Source of the DNA: CAISKJ01 sp046351555
GTDB lineage: Bacteria > Myxococcota_A > Polyangia > Polyangiales > Ga0077539
Assembly: GCA_046351555.1 (NCBI GenBank)
Contig: JAXLYI010000006.1
Span: forward strand, 470,331 to 534,330
Reading direction: 5' to 3'
Length of the DNA stretch: 64,000 bases
Shown here: positions 24,477 to 33,605 of the stretch, one piece after another
How positions within the stretch are numbered: the first letter of the stretch is position 1
Layout of the letters: the number at the start of each line of letters is the position of its first letter
The notes under the pieces: model-generated
Databases searched by the model: none
The model's input: the letters and a program-made list of their open reading frames with translations, nothing else
Told to the model about the DNA's origin: nothing
Made by a program: the position numbers and the translations under genes

Positions 24477-25433
24477 ATGCGCCTCGCGCTCCTCGCCGCC
24501 GCCGCCGTGGCCGCCGGCGCCGTCGCCGCGCGCGTCGGCGTCGCGCCGGTGTCCTTCGCCGCCGCGTGGCGCGACCCCGCCGGGCCCGACGCCGCCATCG
24601 CCGCCGCGCGCCTCGCCCGCGTCGCGCTCGGGCTCCTCGCCGGGGGCGCGCTCGCCGCGGTGGGCGCGGCGTTCCAGGCCCTCCTGCGCAACCCCCTCGG
24701 CGACCCCTACGCGCTCGGCGTGTCGGGCGGCGCCGCGCTCGGGGCCACCGCCGCCGTGCTCCTCGGCGCGGCCGGGATCTTCGTCCCGCTCGCGGCCTTC
24801 GCGGGCGCGCTCGGGGCCACCGCCGCGGTGCTCCTCGCGGCCCGCGCGTCGGGGCGCGTCGGCGCCGGCGCGCTGCTCATCGCGGGGCTCGTCTTCAACG
24901 CCTGCACGGGCGCGGCGCTGGCCTTCCTCCGCACCGTGGCCGCGTCGGGGCGCGCGCAGGAGACCCTCTCGCTCCTGCTCGGCGTTGTCACCGAAGAGCC
25001 CCCCGCACGCGTCGCCGCCGTCGGTGCCATCGCCCTGGCCGGCGTCGCCTCCCTCCTCGCCCTCGCCAAGCCCATGAACCTCCTCGCCCTCGGCGACGAC
25101 ACCGCCGCCAGCCTCGGCGTGCGCGTCGGGCGCGCGCGGGTCGCGATCTTCCTCGCGGCCTCGCTCGCGGTGGCCGCGGTGGTGAGCGTGTGCGGGCTCA
25201 TCCCCTTCATCGGGCTCATCGTCCCCCACTACGTCCGCGCGTGGCTCGGCAACGACCACCGCTGGACGGTGCCCGGCTGCTTCTTCGCCGGCGCCGCGCT
25301 CCTCGTCACCGCCGACCTCGCCGCGCGGATGGTCTTCCTGAAGCTCGGCACCGAGCCGCCCGTGGGCGCGCTCACCGCGCTGGTGGGCGGGCCCTTCTTC
25401 CTCGTGATGCTCCGCGCGCTCCGCGAGGAGTGA
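24477..25433 (+). CDS. FecCD/BtuC-family ABC transporter permease, orphan
   Basis: The 318-residue protein has about nine hydrophobic spans and the FecCD hallmarks GGALAAVGAAFQALLRNPLG, DPYALGVSGGAALGA and CGLIPFIGLIVPHYVR. The last is the loop that contacts the ATPase. Such permeases import iron-siderophore complexes, haem or cobalamin. No ATPase or substrate-binding protein lies next to it in the window; the next gene is on the other strand. It is slightly shorter than typical members (~330-350), with a reduced N-terminus. It may work with components encoded elsewhere. The ATG at 24477 was preferred; a GTG at 24444 would add 11 charged residues. Confidence 0.85.
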   Translation: MRLALLAAAAVAAGAVAARVGVAPVSFAAAWRDPAGPDAAIAAARLARVALGLLAGGALAAVGAAFQALLRNPLGDPYALGVSGGAALGATAAVLLGAAGIFVPLAAFAGALGATAAVLLAARASGRVGAGALLIAGLVFNACTGAALAFLRTVAASGRAQETLSLLLGVVTEEPPARVAAVGAIALAGVASLLALAKPMNLLALGDDTAASLGVRVGRARVAIFLAASLAVAAVVSVCGLIPFIGLIVPHYVRAWLGNDHRWTVPGCFFAGAALLVTADLAARMVFLKLGTEPPVGALTALVGGPFFLVMLRALREE

Positions 25434-25437
25434 CCGA

Positions 25438-26523
25438 TCAGAACGTCCCCTCGACGCGCGCCCCGCCGACGCCGCCGCCGAGCCACGCGCCCACCTGGAC
25501 CGCGGGCTCGCGGGGCGCCTCCGTGGCGCTCGGGCGGCCCGTCACCAACAGCACGACGCCCGTCACCGCGAGCGCGACGCCCGCGACGCCGAAGCCCAGC
25601 GCGAGGCCCGCGGCCCGCGCGTTGTCCGCGCAGAGCGAGGCCGCCCCGAGCGCGTCGGGCGTGCGCGCGGCCGACGCGAGGTCGCACACCGCCGACGACG
25701 TCATGCGCCCGCCGGGGTTGAAATCCCGCTGGAAGCGCGCCCACGCGCCGAGGTCGCCGGGCTGCGTCACGCGCGCGTTGCGGCTGTCGTCGGCCTGCGA
25801 CGACCACGACACCGCTTGCCAGACGGCGACCGCCCCGAAGGCCGCCCCGAGGCCCACCGCGCCCCACGCCACCGCGCGCCGGACGGGCGACGCCCCGGGC
25901 GCGGGCGGCGGCGCGATCACCGGCGGGGCGATCGCCACCGCGGGGGCCTCGCGCTCGAGGGCAATCACCTCACGCCACACGGTCCCTTCGAGCACGGTGA
26001 CCGTTCGACGCGCTGTGACGTGGCCCGGCGCGGAGACCTCCAGCATGGCCGTCGGGCCCGCGAAGGCCCACGGCGTGGCGAGCGGGAGCGTGCCCACCTC
26101 CGCCCCGTCGACCCGGAGAACCGCGCCCGGCACGGAGCACGACGGCGCGACGCGGGCGATGCGCATCGCCACCTCGCCGAGCACCGAGCGGAGGGGGGCC
26201 TCGCGGGAGGCGATCCACGGGTCGGCCTGGGCGGCGAGCGCGTCGCGGAGGTGGACGTAGGCGTCGAGGAAGCGCCCGAGCCCGTGCTCGGCCAGGGCGA
26301 GCTGGGCCAGCGTGCGGGGCGACGGGCAGCGCCGCCAGAGGCCCTGCAAGCGACGGAAGCCCGCTTCCTCGCGGCCCCGGCGGCGCTCCTCGATGGCGCG
26401 GTCGATCTCCAGGGTGACGGGCCGGTCGGCGCAGGGCGCGGGCTGGGCCGACGCGCGGGGGGCGAGCGCGATCAGCGCCACGGCGCACGGGGCGATCGGG
26501 GTGAGGCGGGCGGGTCGACCCAT
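25438..26523 (-). CDS. secreted PEGA-like protein with two C-terminal membrane spans
   Basis: The 361-residue protein starts MGRPARLTPIAPCAVALIAL and has a Sec signal ending at ASAQ. Residues ~20-130 are a TPR-like helical region (GFRRLQGLWRRCPSPRTLAQ, LALAEHGLGRFLDAYVHLRD). Residues ~140-200 resemble a PEGA domain (AVLRVDGAEVGTLPLATPWA, MLEVSAPGHVTARRTV), a module common in myxobacterial envelope proteins. Two spans follow (AVAWGAVGLGAAFGAVAVW and LGFGVAGVALAVTGVVLLV). An ATG four codons upstream (26535) is equally possible; GGAG 6 nt upstream favours the downstream one. It is divergent from the kinase gene at 26634. Confidence 0.75.
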   Translation of the reverse strand: MGRPARLTPIAPCAVALIALAPRASAQPAPCADRPVTLEIDRAIEERRRGREEAGFRRLQGLWRRCPSPRTLAQLALAEHGLGRFLDAYVHLRDALAAQADPWIASREAPLRSVLGEVAMRIARVAPSCSVPGAVLRVDGAEVGTLPLATPWAFAGPTAMLEVSAPGHVTARRTVTVLEGTVWREVIALEREAPAVAIAPPVIAPPPAPGASPVRRAVAWGAVGLGAAFGAVAVWQAVSWSSQADDSRNARVTQPGDLGAWARFQRDFNPGGRMTSSAVCDLASAARTPDALGAASLCADNARAAGLALGFGVAGVALAVTGVVLLVTGRPSATEAPREPAVQVGAWLGGGVGGARVEGTF

Positions 26524-26633
26524 GCGGCGCTCCATCCAAACCACCCCGCGCGCGGCCCTGTCAACGCCGGACGGGCGAACCCTGCGCGGCGGCGGGTTGA
26601 CGCCGACCGCCCCTCCGCGGTGTGATCGCGGCG

Positions 26634-28163
26634 ATGAACGCACCGGGCGCCGCGACGAGGGCCGCGGGCGCGCTGCCGCCGGGCACGGCGGTGGGGCGCT
26701 ACACGGTGGTTCGCGAGATCGGGCGCGGGGGCATGGGGCGCGTCTACGAGGCCGTCCACAACGACCTCCAGAAGACCGTGGCGCTCAAGGTGCTGGGCGC
26801 GCAGCACATGGACAACCCGGTGGTGGTCGAGCGCTTCCTCCGCGAGGGGCGCAACGCGTCGCGGGTGCGCCACCGGCACGCGATCGAGGTGTTCGACGTC
26901 GGGCAGCAGGACGGGGTGGTCTTCCTGGCGATGGAGCACCTCCAGGGGGAGGACCTCGCGCAGCGACTCCACCGCGAGGGCCCGCTGCCCGCGACGGCCT
27001 GCGTCGACCTGCTGCTCCCGGCGATCGCCGCGCTGGCCGAGGCGCACGACGTCGGGGTGATCCACCGCGACCTCAAGCCCGGCAACCTCTTCCTCGCGGT
27101 CGACCGCCGCGGCCGCCCCGAGGTGCGCGTGCTGGATTTCGGCATCGCCAAGGCCGTCGACGAGCGCGACCGCGAGCACCACACCCACGTCGGCGTGGTC
27201 ATCGGCACCGCCCTCTACCTCGCCCCCGAGCTCGTCCGCGGCGCGCAGCACGCCTCGCCCGCCAGCGACCAGTACGCGCTCGGCGTGATCCTCTACCAGT
27301 GCACCAGCGGGCAGGTCCCCTTCCGCGGCCGCACGCCCTTCGAGACGTGCGAGCTCATCGTCCGCGGCGACCACACGCCCCTGCGCCTCCACGCGCCCGC
27401 GCTGCCCGACGGCTTCGACCTCGTGGTGGCCCGCGCGATGTCGCTCGACCCGGCGGCGCGCTTCCCCTCGCTCGTCGAGCTCGGCGCGGCGCTCTTGCCG
27501 TTCGCGTCGTTCGCCGCGCAGGTGCAGTGGTCTTCGGCCTTCGGCGTCGAGCCCGCGGGCGTCCCCCCGGCGCTGCTCTCCTCGCCGCCGCCCGCCCCGG
27601 CCCCGTCGGGCGCCTTCTCCGCCGCGCCGATCTCCGACCCGGGCGCCTACGCGCCGCCCTCGCTCGCCGACGCCGCGATGACGCCCGCGGTCACCACCCG
27701 CGACGTCCCCATCCGCGCGCCGCGCCCGCCGCGCTCGCGCACGCTCGCCCTCGCCGCCGCCGGCGCGATCACCCTCGTCGCGCTGCTGGTGCTCACCGTC
27801 GCCATCCAGCACGCCGCGCGCATCCCCGCCGCCGCGGCACGGCCCGCCACGATGCACCGCCCCGCGCCGCCGCCCGCCGCGCCCCCGGAGGCCGCCGCGC
27901 AGCCCGCCGTGCCGCCACCCACGGAGCCCGCCGCCGCGCAACCCACGGAGCCCGCCGCGCAGCCTGCGGAGCCCGCCGCGCAGCCCGCCGCGCCCGTCGA
28001 GCCCGCCGCCCCCGTGGTCCAGTCGCTCCAGAGCCCGCCCGAGGCGAACCCGCGCCGCCACCACCGCGAGCGCGTCCGCCGCAACGTGCCGACGGAGCCC
28101 GCGCGTCGTCGACCCGGCGCGCACGTCGAACGCACGCAGGGCGGCGGCTTCATCATCCGCTGA
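26634..28163 (+). CDS. Hanks-type Ser/Thr protein kinase with one membrane span
   Basis: The 509-residue protein has a complete kinase domain (residues ~20-290): IGRGGMGRVYEA glycine loop, K52 in VALKVL, IHRDLKPGNLF (catalytic D146), DFGIAK (D168) and LAPELVRG. A Pro-rich linker leads to a membrane span (residues ~368-390, LALAAAGAITLVALLVLTV) and a periplasmic Pro/Glu/Ala repeat tail (EPAAQPAEPAAQPAAPVEPA). This is the PknB-like layout of many myxobacterial kinases; the tail has no sensor fold I recognise. It is divergent from the PEGA-like gene across 110 bp and may regulate it. Confidence 0.9.
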   Translation: MNAPGAATRAAGALPPGTAVGRYTVVREIGRGGMGRVYEAVHNDLQKTVALKVLGAQHMDNPVVVERFLREGRNASRVRHRHAIEVFDVGQQDGVVFLAMEHLQGEDLAQRLHREGPLPATACVDLLLPAIAALAEAHDVGVIHRDLKPGNLFLAVDRRGRPEVRVLDFGIAKAVDERDREHHTHVGVVIGTALYLAPELVRGAQHASPASDQYALGVILYQCTSGQVPFRGRTPFETCELIVRGDHTPLRLHAPALPDGFDLVVARAMSLDPAARFPSLVELGAALLPFASFAAQVQWSSAFGVEPAGVPPALLSSPPPAPAPSGAFSAAPISDPGAYAPPSLADAAMTPAVTTRDVPIRAPRPPRSRTLALAAAGAITLVALLVLTVAIQHAARIPAAAARPATMHRPAPPPAAPPEAAAQPAVPPPTEPAAAQPTEPAAQPAEPAAQPAAPVEPAAPVVQSLQSPPEANPRRHHRERVRRNVPTEPARRRPGAHVERTQGGGFIIR

Positions 28164-28212
28164 CGCAGCCGAGGTTGGCGCGACGGCGGAGCCCACCACG
28201 CGCCTGCGTCCG

Positions 28213-29235
28213 TCAGGTGGGGGTGCTCACGTCGTCCCAGTCCGCGTCTTCGAAGCGGACGAGCCAGTTCAACGCGTGGTGCCGCTCGGTGATCACCCCG
28301 GGGGTCAGCCCTCCGCCCAGATCGCGCCCCTGCACGCGCGCCTCGGTCACCGCCCAGTGCGCGCGGAAATGGAGGTCCAGCGCGTCGAGCACCTCGCGCG
28401 CGGGTCGGAGCCTCGCCGCGCCGATCGACCCTTCGCCGGCGAGCCCGAGCGTCGTCGCCGCGAGGGCGGGCACGTCGCAGAGGCGCGTCGGCGCGGGCAG
28501 CGCGGGCAGGAGCTGGATCGACCACGCGAGCGCCGCGAGCGCCTCGTAGCGCCACCCGTGGTCGACGACGTCCCGCCGCGACGGGGACGCCGCGTGGAAG
28601 AAGGCGCGCTCGCGCGGGCTCATGGCCTCGACCGCGCCGGGGATCTTCCGCGCGAGCTCCGCGGGGTCGACGCCGTCACCGGAGCCGAGCGACTCCGCCC
28701 GGAGCGCGCACGCGAGCAGCGCGAGGCAGCGCGCCGCGACCTCGCGCGCGTCGCGCAGCGCGACCTCGACCTCCGCGACGACCGGCGGCAGCGTCTCGGG
28801 CACCGCCACGCCGAGGGCGGCGAGCGCCTCCCGGCTCGCGCGGCGCCGCGCGACCGCGTCCGCGGGGTACGGCACCTCGGCGCCGGCCTGCGCGTCGCCG
28901 CTCGCCGGGTCGACGAGGACGGCGCCGTCCGGCGCGCGCACGCTGCCGTCCGGGGTGAAGACGATCGCGTTCGCCGCGCGCGCCCACGCGGCGAACGCGT
29001 CGAGGTCCGCGTCGTCGACGTGGAGCGAGACGTGGTGGCAGACGCGCTCGATGTGACGGAGCACCGCGTAGCGCGTCTGGTTCATCGGCCGTTGGCCGCC
29101 GCCCATCACGAAGCCCATGAAGCCGCGGAGGTGGGGGGCGAGGTCGGGGTCGCTCCGGTCGCGTCGGCTGTTCAGCCGGTGTCGAAAGTCGAGCGGCGGC
29201 GGCGCGCGGTGCGTGCAATAGGCGTTCAGCAGCAT
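28213..29235 (-). CDS. DUF4272-family protein
   Basis: The 340-residue soluble protein contains the DUF4272 signature near its C-terminus: VDHGWRYEALAALAWSIQLL followed by PALPAPTRLCDVPA, and HFRAHWAVTEAR and ITERHHALNWLVR. Function of the family is unknown; members occur in the cytoplasm of many bacteria. Start is uncertain: ATG at 29235 (MLLNAYCTHRAPP) has TACTCC 11 nt upstream; tandem GTGs at 29277-29280 would add up to 15 residues. It is convergent with the kinase gene and tail-to-head with the phosphoesterase gene upstream. Confidence 0.75.
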   Translation of the reverse strand: MLLNAYCTHRAPPPLDFRHRLNSRRDRSDPDLAPHLRGFMGFVMGGGQRPMNQTRYAVLRHIERVCHHVSLHVDDADLDAFAAWARAANAIVFTPDGSVRAPDGAVLVDPASGDAQAGAEVPYPADAVARRRASREALAALGVAVPETLPPVVAEVEVALRDAREVAARCLALLACALRAESLGSGDGVDPAELARKIPGAVEAMSPRERAFFHAASPSRRDVVDHGWRYEALAALAWSIQLLPALPAPTRLCDVPALAATTLGLAGEGSIGAARLRPAREVLDALDLHFRAHWAVTEARVQGRDLGGGLTPGVITERHHALNWLVRFEDADWDDVSTPT

Positions 29236-29317
29236 GGGGAGGTCGCGGAGTATCGCCGCGTCCGTGCCGCGATGCACCACTCCCCGTTCGCGGCGCCCGT
29301 CCCCGCGACGCGCCGCC

Positions 29318-30631
29318 TCACCCGCGGTTGGCGCGGCGTCGGGCCCACCACGCGCCCGCCGACACGAGCGCGAGCAGCGGGGCGAACTTCGCGATCGTCC
29401 CCCAGTCGGCCCAGGGCCCGGCCGCCACGGGCTCGGGCGGAGGCGGCGGGCGCGACGCCACCACGCGGCGCGCGTCGGCCCAGCCGTCGTGGCGCAACAC
29501 CCCCGTGTCGATCACCGTCCCGTCGGGGCGGAGCGCCGTGAACTTCACCTGCTCGCGCTCAACGTCCACGCGGACGTAGTGGTAGGCGCTCGCGAACGAG
29601 AGCGTCGACGAGCGGACCGCGCGCCGCGGGTACGACGGCGCGCCGCCGCCGCCCGACACCATGAAGCGGAGCCCGTCGTCCTCGCCGCGCTCGTAGGCGT
29701 GGTCGTGGCCCGAGACCACCAGGTCGACCCGGTGCCGCCGCAGCAGGCGCTCGACGCCGTTGTTGCGGAGGTCTTCGTTGTCGCCGTGCGGGCCCGACGA
29801 GCGCGGCCCCTCGTGCATCACCACGAACACCCACCCCGCGGGCACCTCGCGCCGCGCCTTCGCCAGCTCGGCGTCGAGCCAGTCGCGCGAGGGCCCCGAC
29901 CAGTCGTCGTACGAGCACGTGAGAACCACCCGCACGTCGCCGTAGCGCACCACCGCGTCGAGCTCGGGCGACGGCCCCGACTCGTCGAGGTGGACGTACC
30001 GCCGGTAGTTGGCCACGCCGCTCCCGCGCCCCTGCACCTCGTGGTTGCCGATCACCGGGACCAGCGGGACGTTGCGGAAGAGCGGCGTCCCGGCGTCGAA
30101 GAAATCCTGCCAGTCGTCCTCGTCGCGCCCGTCGGAGACGAGGTCGCCCGTGTGGATCACGAACTCCGCCCCCTCGCGCGCGATCGCCCGGATCACCTCG
30201 GCGTGACGGTGCCGCTGCGTCCGCGTGTCGCCGTAAATCACGAAGCGGAAGGGCGCAGGCACGGCAGGCGGCGTCGAGAACACCCCGCCCGTCTCCGCCA
30301 CGCCCGGCCCCGAGAGCGTGTAGGCGTAGCGCATCCCCGGCGCGAGCCCCGGGAGCAGCACCTCGTGGAGCGTGGCGCTCTCCGCCCCGTCGGCCTCCAC
30401 CGTCGGCGGGAGATCCGGCGGCGCGGCGTCGGCCCCGGGCGGCCCCAGCGGGCGCGCGACGACGTGCAACGGCCCCGGTCGACTGCGCTCGGCCATCACC
30501 ACGATCGAGTCGCCGCGCAGGTCCATCAGCCACGGGCCCTTGCGCAGCCCGCCCTCGGCCCGCGCGGCCGGCGCCCCCGCGAGCCCCGTGAGCGACGTGA
30601 ACGCCGCGAACATTGCGATGGAGCTTCTCAC
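29318..30631 (-). CDS. exported metallophosphoesterase, purple acid phosphatase-like
   Basis: The 437-residue protein has a signal peptide (ending near PAARA). Residues ~25-125 look like the fibronectin-like N-terminal domain of purple acid phosphatases. Then follow the metallophosphoesterase motifs in order: VIYGDTR, HTGDLVSDGRD, VIGNHEVQG, VVMHEGPR and GHDHAYERGE. Together they bind two metal ions. A C-terminal span (IAKFAPLLALVSAGAWWA) with RRR anchors it in the membrane, so it works in the periplasm or at the surface on phosphate esters. It is divergent from the gene at 30656, only 24 nt apart. Confidence 0.85.
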   Translation of the reverse strand: MRSSIAMFAAFTSLTGLAGAPAARAEGGLRKGPWLMDLRGDSIVVMAERSRPGPLHVVARPLGPPGADAAPPDLPPTVEADGAESATLHEVLLPGLAPGMRYAYTLSGPGVAETGGVFSTPPAVPAPFRFVIYGDTRTQRHRHAEVIRAIAREGAEFVIHTGDLVSDGRDEDDWQDFFDAGTPLFRNVPLVPVIGNHEVQGRGSGVANYRRYVHLDESGPSPELDAVVRYGDVRVVLTCSYDDWSGPSRDWLDAELAKARREVPAGWVFVVMHEGPRSSGPHGDNEDLRNNGVERLLRRHRVDLVVSGHDHAYERGEDDGLRFMVSGGGGAPSYPRRAVRSSTLSFASAYHYVRVDVEREQVKFTALRPDGTVIDTGVLRHDGWADARRVVASRPPPPPEPVAAGPWADWGTIAKFAPLLALVSAGAWWARRRANRG

Positions 30632-30643
30632 GCCGGGAGCCTC

Positions 30644-30649
30644 TATAAC
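30644..30649 (+). promoter_or_regulatory. -10-like hexamer TATAAC
   Basis: TATAAC ends 6 nt before the GTG start at 30656, inside the 24-nt gap to a divergent gene, so there is no room for a leader; a leaderless mRNA is the simplest reading. Confidence 0.45.
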
Positions 30650-30655
30650 CCACCC

Positions 30656-31528
30656 GTGGCACGCCGGTCACCCACGCATCGCGCCCGCGTCCTCGAGGCC
30701 ATCGCCGCCTGGGACGCGACCTTCCGCCGCGACCACGCCGCCGCGGCCCTCGCGAAGGACCCGCTCCGCTTCGCGCGCCGCTACGACGACCGCGACGACC
30801 GCGAGCTCGTCGCGCTGGTGAGCGCCCTCCTCGCCTTCGGCCGGGTCTCCATCATCTCCGCCAAGCTCGAAGAGCTCCTCGCCCGCCTCGCCCCCTCGCC
30901 CGCCGCCACCGCGCGCGCCGTCCCCCGCGCGCAGCTCGTCGCGAAGCTCCGCTCCTTCCGCCACCGCACCTTCGCGGGCGAGGACATCGCGCGTCTCCTC
31001 CACGCCGGGGGACGCCTCCAAGCGCGCGACGGCAGCGTCTTCACCTCGCTCGAACGCGCCTTCGCCGCGCGCGGCGACCTCCGCGCGGCCCTCGCCGACT
31101 GGGTGGGCGAGCTCCGCACGATCGGGTGGCCGAAGGGCCCCTCGCGCGGCGCCAAGCACCTGCTCCCCGACCCCGCGGGCCCGAGCGCTTCGAAGCGGCT
31201 CTTCCTGCTCCTCCGCTGGGTCGCGCGCCCCGACGACGGGCTCGACCTCGGGCTCGCGGCCATCCCCCCGTCGGCGCTGTCGATCCCGGTCGACGTTCAC
31301 GTGCAGCGCATCGGGCGCAACCTCGGGCTCACCCGCCGCGACGACGCCTCGCGCCGCACCGCCGACGAGATCACCGACGCGCTGCGCGAGCTCTCCCCGC
31401 ACGACCCCGTCCGGTACGACATGGCCCTCTGCCACCTCGGGATCGCGCGCCAGTGCCCCTCGCGCCGCGACCCGGTGCGCTGCGAGGGCTGCGCGCTGCA
31501 ACCCGTGTGCGTCCACTGGGACGAGTGA
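30656..31528 (+). CDS. TIGR02757 (DUF2400) family protein, probable Fe-S protein
   Basis: The 290-residue protein matches the TIGR02757/DUF2400 family: RYDDRDDRELVALVSALLAF, SFRHRTFAGEDIARLL, KRLFLLLRWVARPDDGLDLG and IPVDVHVQRIGRNLGLTRR. The C-terminus has CPSRRDPVRCEGCALQPVC, four Cys with spacing x8-x2-x5, close to the [4Fe-4S] motif of endonuclease III (x6-x2-x5). A helix-hairpin-helix DNA glycosylase-like fold has been suggested for the family, but the activity is not established. It starts at GTG with TATAAC 6 nt upstream. Confidence 0.85.
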   Translation: MARRSPTHRARVLEAIAAWDATFRRDHAAAALAKDPLRFARRYDDRDDRELVALVSALLAFGRVSIISAKLEELLARLAPSPAATARAVPRAQLVAKLRSFRHRTFAGEDIARLLHAGGRLQARDGSVFTSLERAFAARGDLRAALADWVGELRTIGWPKGPSRGAKHLLPDPAGPSASKRLFLLLRWVARPDDGLDLGLAAIPPSALSIPVDVHVQRIGRNLGLTRRDDASRRTADEITDALRELSPHDPVRYDMALCHLGIARQCPSRRDPVRCEGCALQPVCVHWDE

Positions 31529-31546
31529 ATGCGCGGGCCGGTGGGG

Positions 31547-31552
31547 TACGTT
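31547..31552 (+). promoter_or_regulatory. -10-like hexamer TACGTT
   Basis: TACGTT ends 8 nt before the ATG at 31561; no Shine-Dalgarno sequence is present. Confidence 0.35.
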
Positions 31553-31560
31553 TGACGGCC

Positions 31561-32775
31561 ATGAACCTCCGGGCCCTCGCGCTCGCCCTCTTCGCTTCGC
31601 TCTTCGCGCTCCCGTCCGTGGCCGCCGCGCAGGTCGGCAGCCGGCTGGAGTGTCCGCCCCGCGCCGAGCTCGCGCTCCTCCGACCGCTGGCCGACGGCGG
31701 CGCCGCGGCGATGGTGTACTACCCCGACGCGGGCCCCGGGGCGCGGATCACGGTGGCGGTCCCGGTGGCCGCCCCGGTGGCCGCGGTGCGGCGCGCGCTG
31801 CTCGAGGCCGAGCGGTGGCCCGAGTTCATCCCGGCGCTGCGCGGGGTGACGACGCTCTCGCGGCGCGGGCGGCGCGCGGCGTACCGCTTCGAGGTGTCGG
31901 CGTCGCTGCTCGACGTGAGCGCGATCACCACGCTCACCGACGTGAACGAGCGCCGCATCGATTTCACCGTGCAGGAGTCCGACTTCGGCGTCGCCGCCGC
32001 CCGCTGGGACCTCCTCGACGACGGCCCCGGCCGCACGCTCCTGGTCACCACCAACTGGAGCGACCCCTCGCAGGGCCACTGGCTCCTGCGCCAGACCGCC
32101 CGCTCCAACCTCACCGCCACCGCCGGGATGAACGTCGCGGTCGACCTCATCCTCGCACTCTCGGTGGGCCGCCGCGCGCTCGACCTCGCGGGCACGCCGA
32201 CCCCGCCGCGCCCCGCGCGCGCCGCCGCCCCCGCCGCCGCGCTCGAGCCGCCCGCGCAGGGCCCGTGGGTGTCGCTCGTCAACGACCCGAAGCGCTACTA
32301 CGTGTTCGCGTTCAGGCTCGCGGAGGACGGCGCGGTGGCGCAGATGTCGGTGATGCACCACACGTGGGGCCGGGCCGACGCGCTGGAGTCGCGCCTCGCC
32401 ACGCTCGCCCACTACGGCGACCACCTCCCGGGCGTCCGCGTCACGCCCGTCGAGGGCGCGAGCGACCGCGCCGAGGTCGCGGTGAGCACGCCGCTCGACA
32501 GCGCCAGCGGCACGCTCGTGCAGCGCCGCGAGCCCTCGGGGGCGATCGTGCTGGAGGGCCGCGGCGGCTCGCTGAACGGCGCGCGCTGGCGGTGGGACAT
32601 CACCCGCACCGAGCGCCAGGGCACGCTGCTCGCGCTGACGGGCGACGTGCGCGAGTCGATGGCCTCGACGATGGTGCGCGCCGCGGCGGGGCGCGAGCCG
32701 TACCTGTACGCGGGCGTGGCGGCGCTCCGCGAGCTGATGTGGATGCGCTACATGCTCGCGGGGATCCCGTTCTGA
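31561..32775 (+). CDS. exported START/SRPBCC-like protein
   Basis: The 404-residue protein has a Sec signal (MNLRALALALFASLFALPSV, cleaved near AAAQ). Residues ~55-210 resemble a START/polyketide cyclase-like domain: VPVAAPVAAVRRALLEAERW followed by PEFIPALRGVTTLSRRGRRA is the typical coenzyme Q-binding/START entry. A Pro/Ala linker leads to a second, more diverged beta-rich half (YYVFAFRLAEDGAVAQMSVM). A lipid or hydrophobic-ligand binding role in the periplasm is the usual inference for this fold. It lies 32 nt after the TIGR02757 gene but has its own -10-like hexamer. Confidence 0.75.
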   Translation: MNLRALALALFASLFALPSVAAAQVGSRLECPPRAELALLRPLADGGAAAMVYYPDAGPGARITVAVPVAAPVAAVRRALLEAERWPEFIPALRGVTTLSRRGRRAAYRFEVSASLLDVSAITTLTDVNERRIDFTVQESDFGVAAARWDLLDDGPGRTLLVTTNWSDPSQGHWLLRQTARSNLTATAGMNVAVDLILALSVGRRALDLAGTPTPPRPARAAAPAAALEPPAQGPWVSLVNDPKRYYVFAFRLAEDGAVAQMSVMHHTWGRADALESRLATLAHYGDHLPGVRVTPVEGASDRAEVAVSTPLDSASGTLVQRREPSGAIVLEGRGGSLNGARWRWDITRTERQGTLLALTGDVRESMASTMVRAAAGREPYLYAGVAALRELMWMRYMLAGIPF

Positions 32776-33008
32776 GCGGGGCGGCGCGGAGGAGAGCGAC
32801 GAGCAGCGTGCGCCTCAGCTCCGCGCCCGCATCGAGTCCATGCGCGCAGGCGCGTCGCGTCGGCGTGTGCATGTCAGCGTGCTGGAGAGGGGAGTGGCGC
32901 CGGCCGCGAGGCGACGGGGCGGCGGGGCGGCGGGCTCCTTCTTCGCCGCGCGCAGGAGGGCAGTGGAGGACGCCCGGAAGAGGGTGGCGACGCACGCGTC
33001 GCCGCGGG

Positions 33009-33443
33009 ATGGAATCGTCGGCTGCCATGCCGAGGCTCGCCCAACTCGTCGGACCCGAAGCGGTGGAAGCCGCGCGCGGACTGCCCCCGCTGGAGGCGCT
33101 CGTGAAGCTCGGGGTCTCTCGCGAGGAAGCGGAACGCTTCCTGAGCACGGAGTACGGCGGCCCCTACGGCGGCTGGTCGTGCGACCTCTCGACGACGCCG
33201 GTCGACCCGGCGGCGCTGGCCGCGGCGCCGCGCGAGCTCTGTGTGCGCTACCGCGTGCTCCCGATCGCGCGCACCGAGACGGCCCTCGTGGTGGTGGTGT
33301 CGGGCTCGGACGACGTCGCGGCGATCGAGGCGCTGCGCGCGGTGGTCGGCCTCGACGTCATGTGGGGGGTCGCCTCCGGGGTGCTCATCGACGCAGCGCT
33401 TCGCGCGTGGGAGGCGGGCGAGCCGGTCGGCCCCGCGCGCTGA
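33009..33443 (+). CDS. stand-alone GspE N-terminal (MshEN-like) domain protein
   Basis: The 144-residue protein has the two-part layout of the T2SS/T4P GspE-PilB N-terminal domain (PF05157): residues ~8-75 (LVKLGVSREEAERFL) and ~75-140 (PRELCVRYRVLPIARTETAL, VVVVSGSDDVAAIEALRAVV). No ATPase follows. Myxobacteria have many such single-domain proteins, and MshEN domains can bind cyclic-di-GMP, so a signalling role is possible. Start is either ATG at 33009 or at 33027. The 233 bp upstream contain no other gene that I can support. Confidence 0.7.
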   Translation: MESSAAMPRLAQLVGPEAVEAARGLPPLEALVKLGVSREEAERFLSTEYGGPYGGWSCDLSTTPVDPAALAAAPRELCVRYRVLPIARTETALVVVVSGSDDVAAIEALRAVVGLDVMWGVASGVLIDAALRAWEAGEPVGPAR

Positions 33444-33605
33444 CGGTGCGCCGCCGCCCCGCCGCCCCACCGCCCCGCCGCCCCCTGCGGGCGACGGGCG
33501 GTGTGCATCGCCTGGTGTTCCTGCGGACGACGCGCGCAGCGGGCCCACCGCGCCCGCACGTCACCCTGGAACACCCGGCGCCCGTTTCGGGTTATCACTC
33601 CCCGT

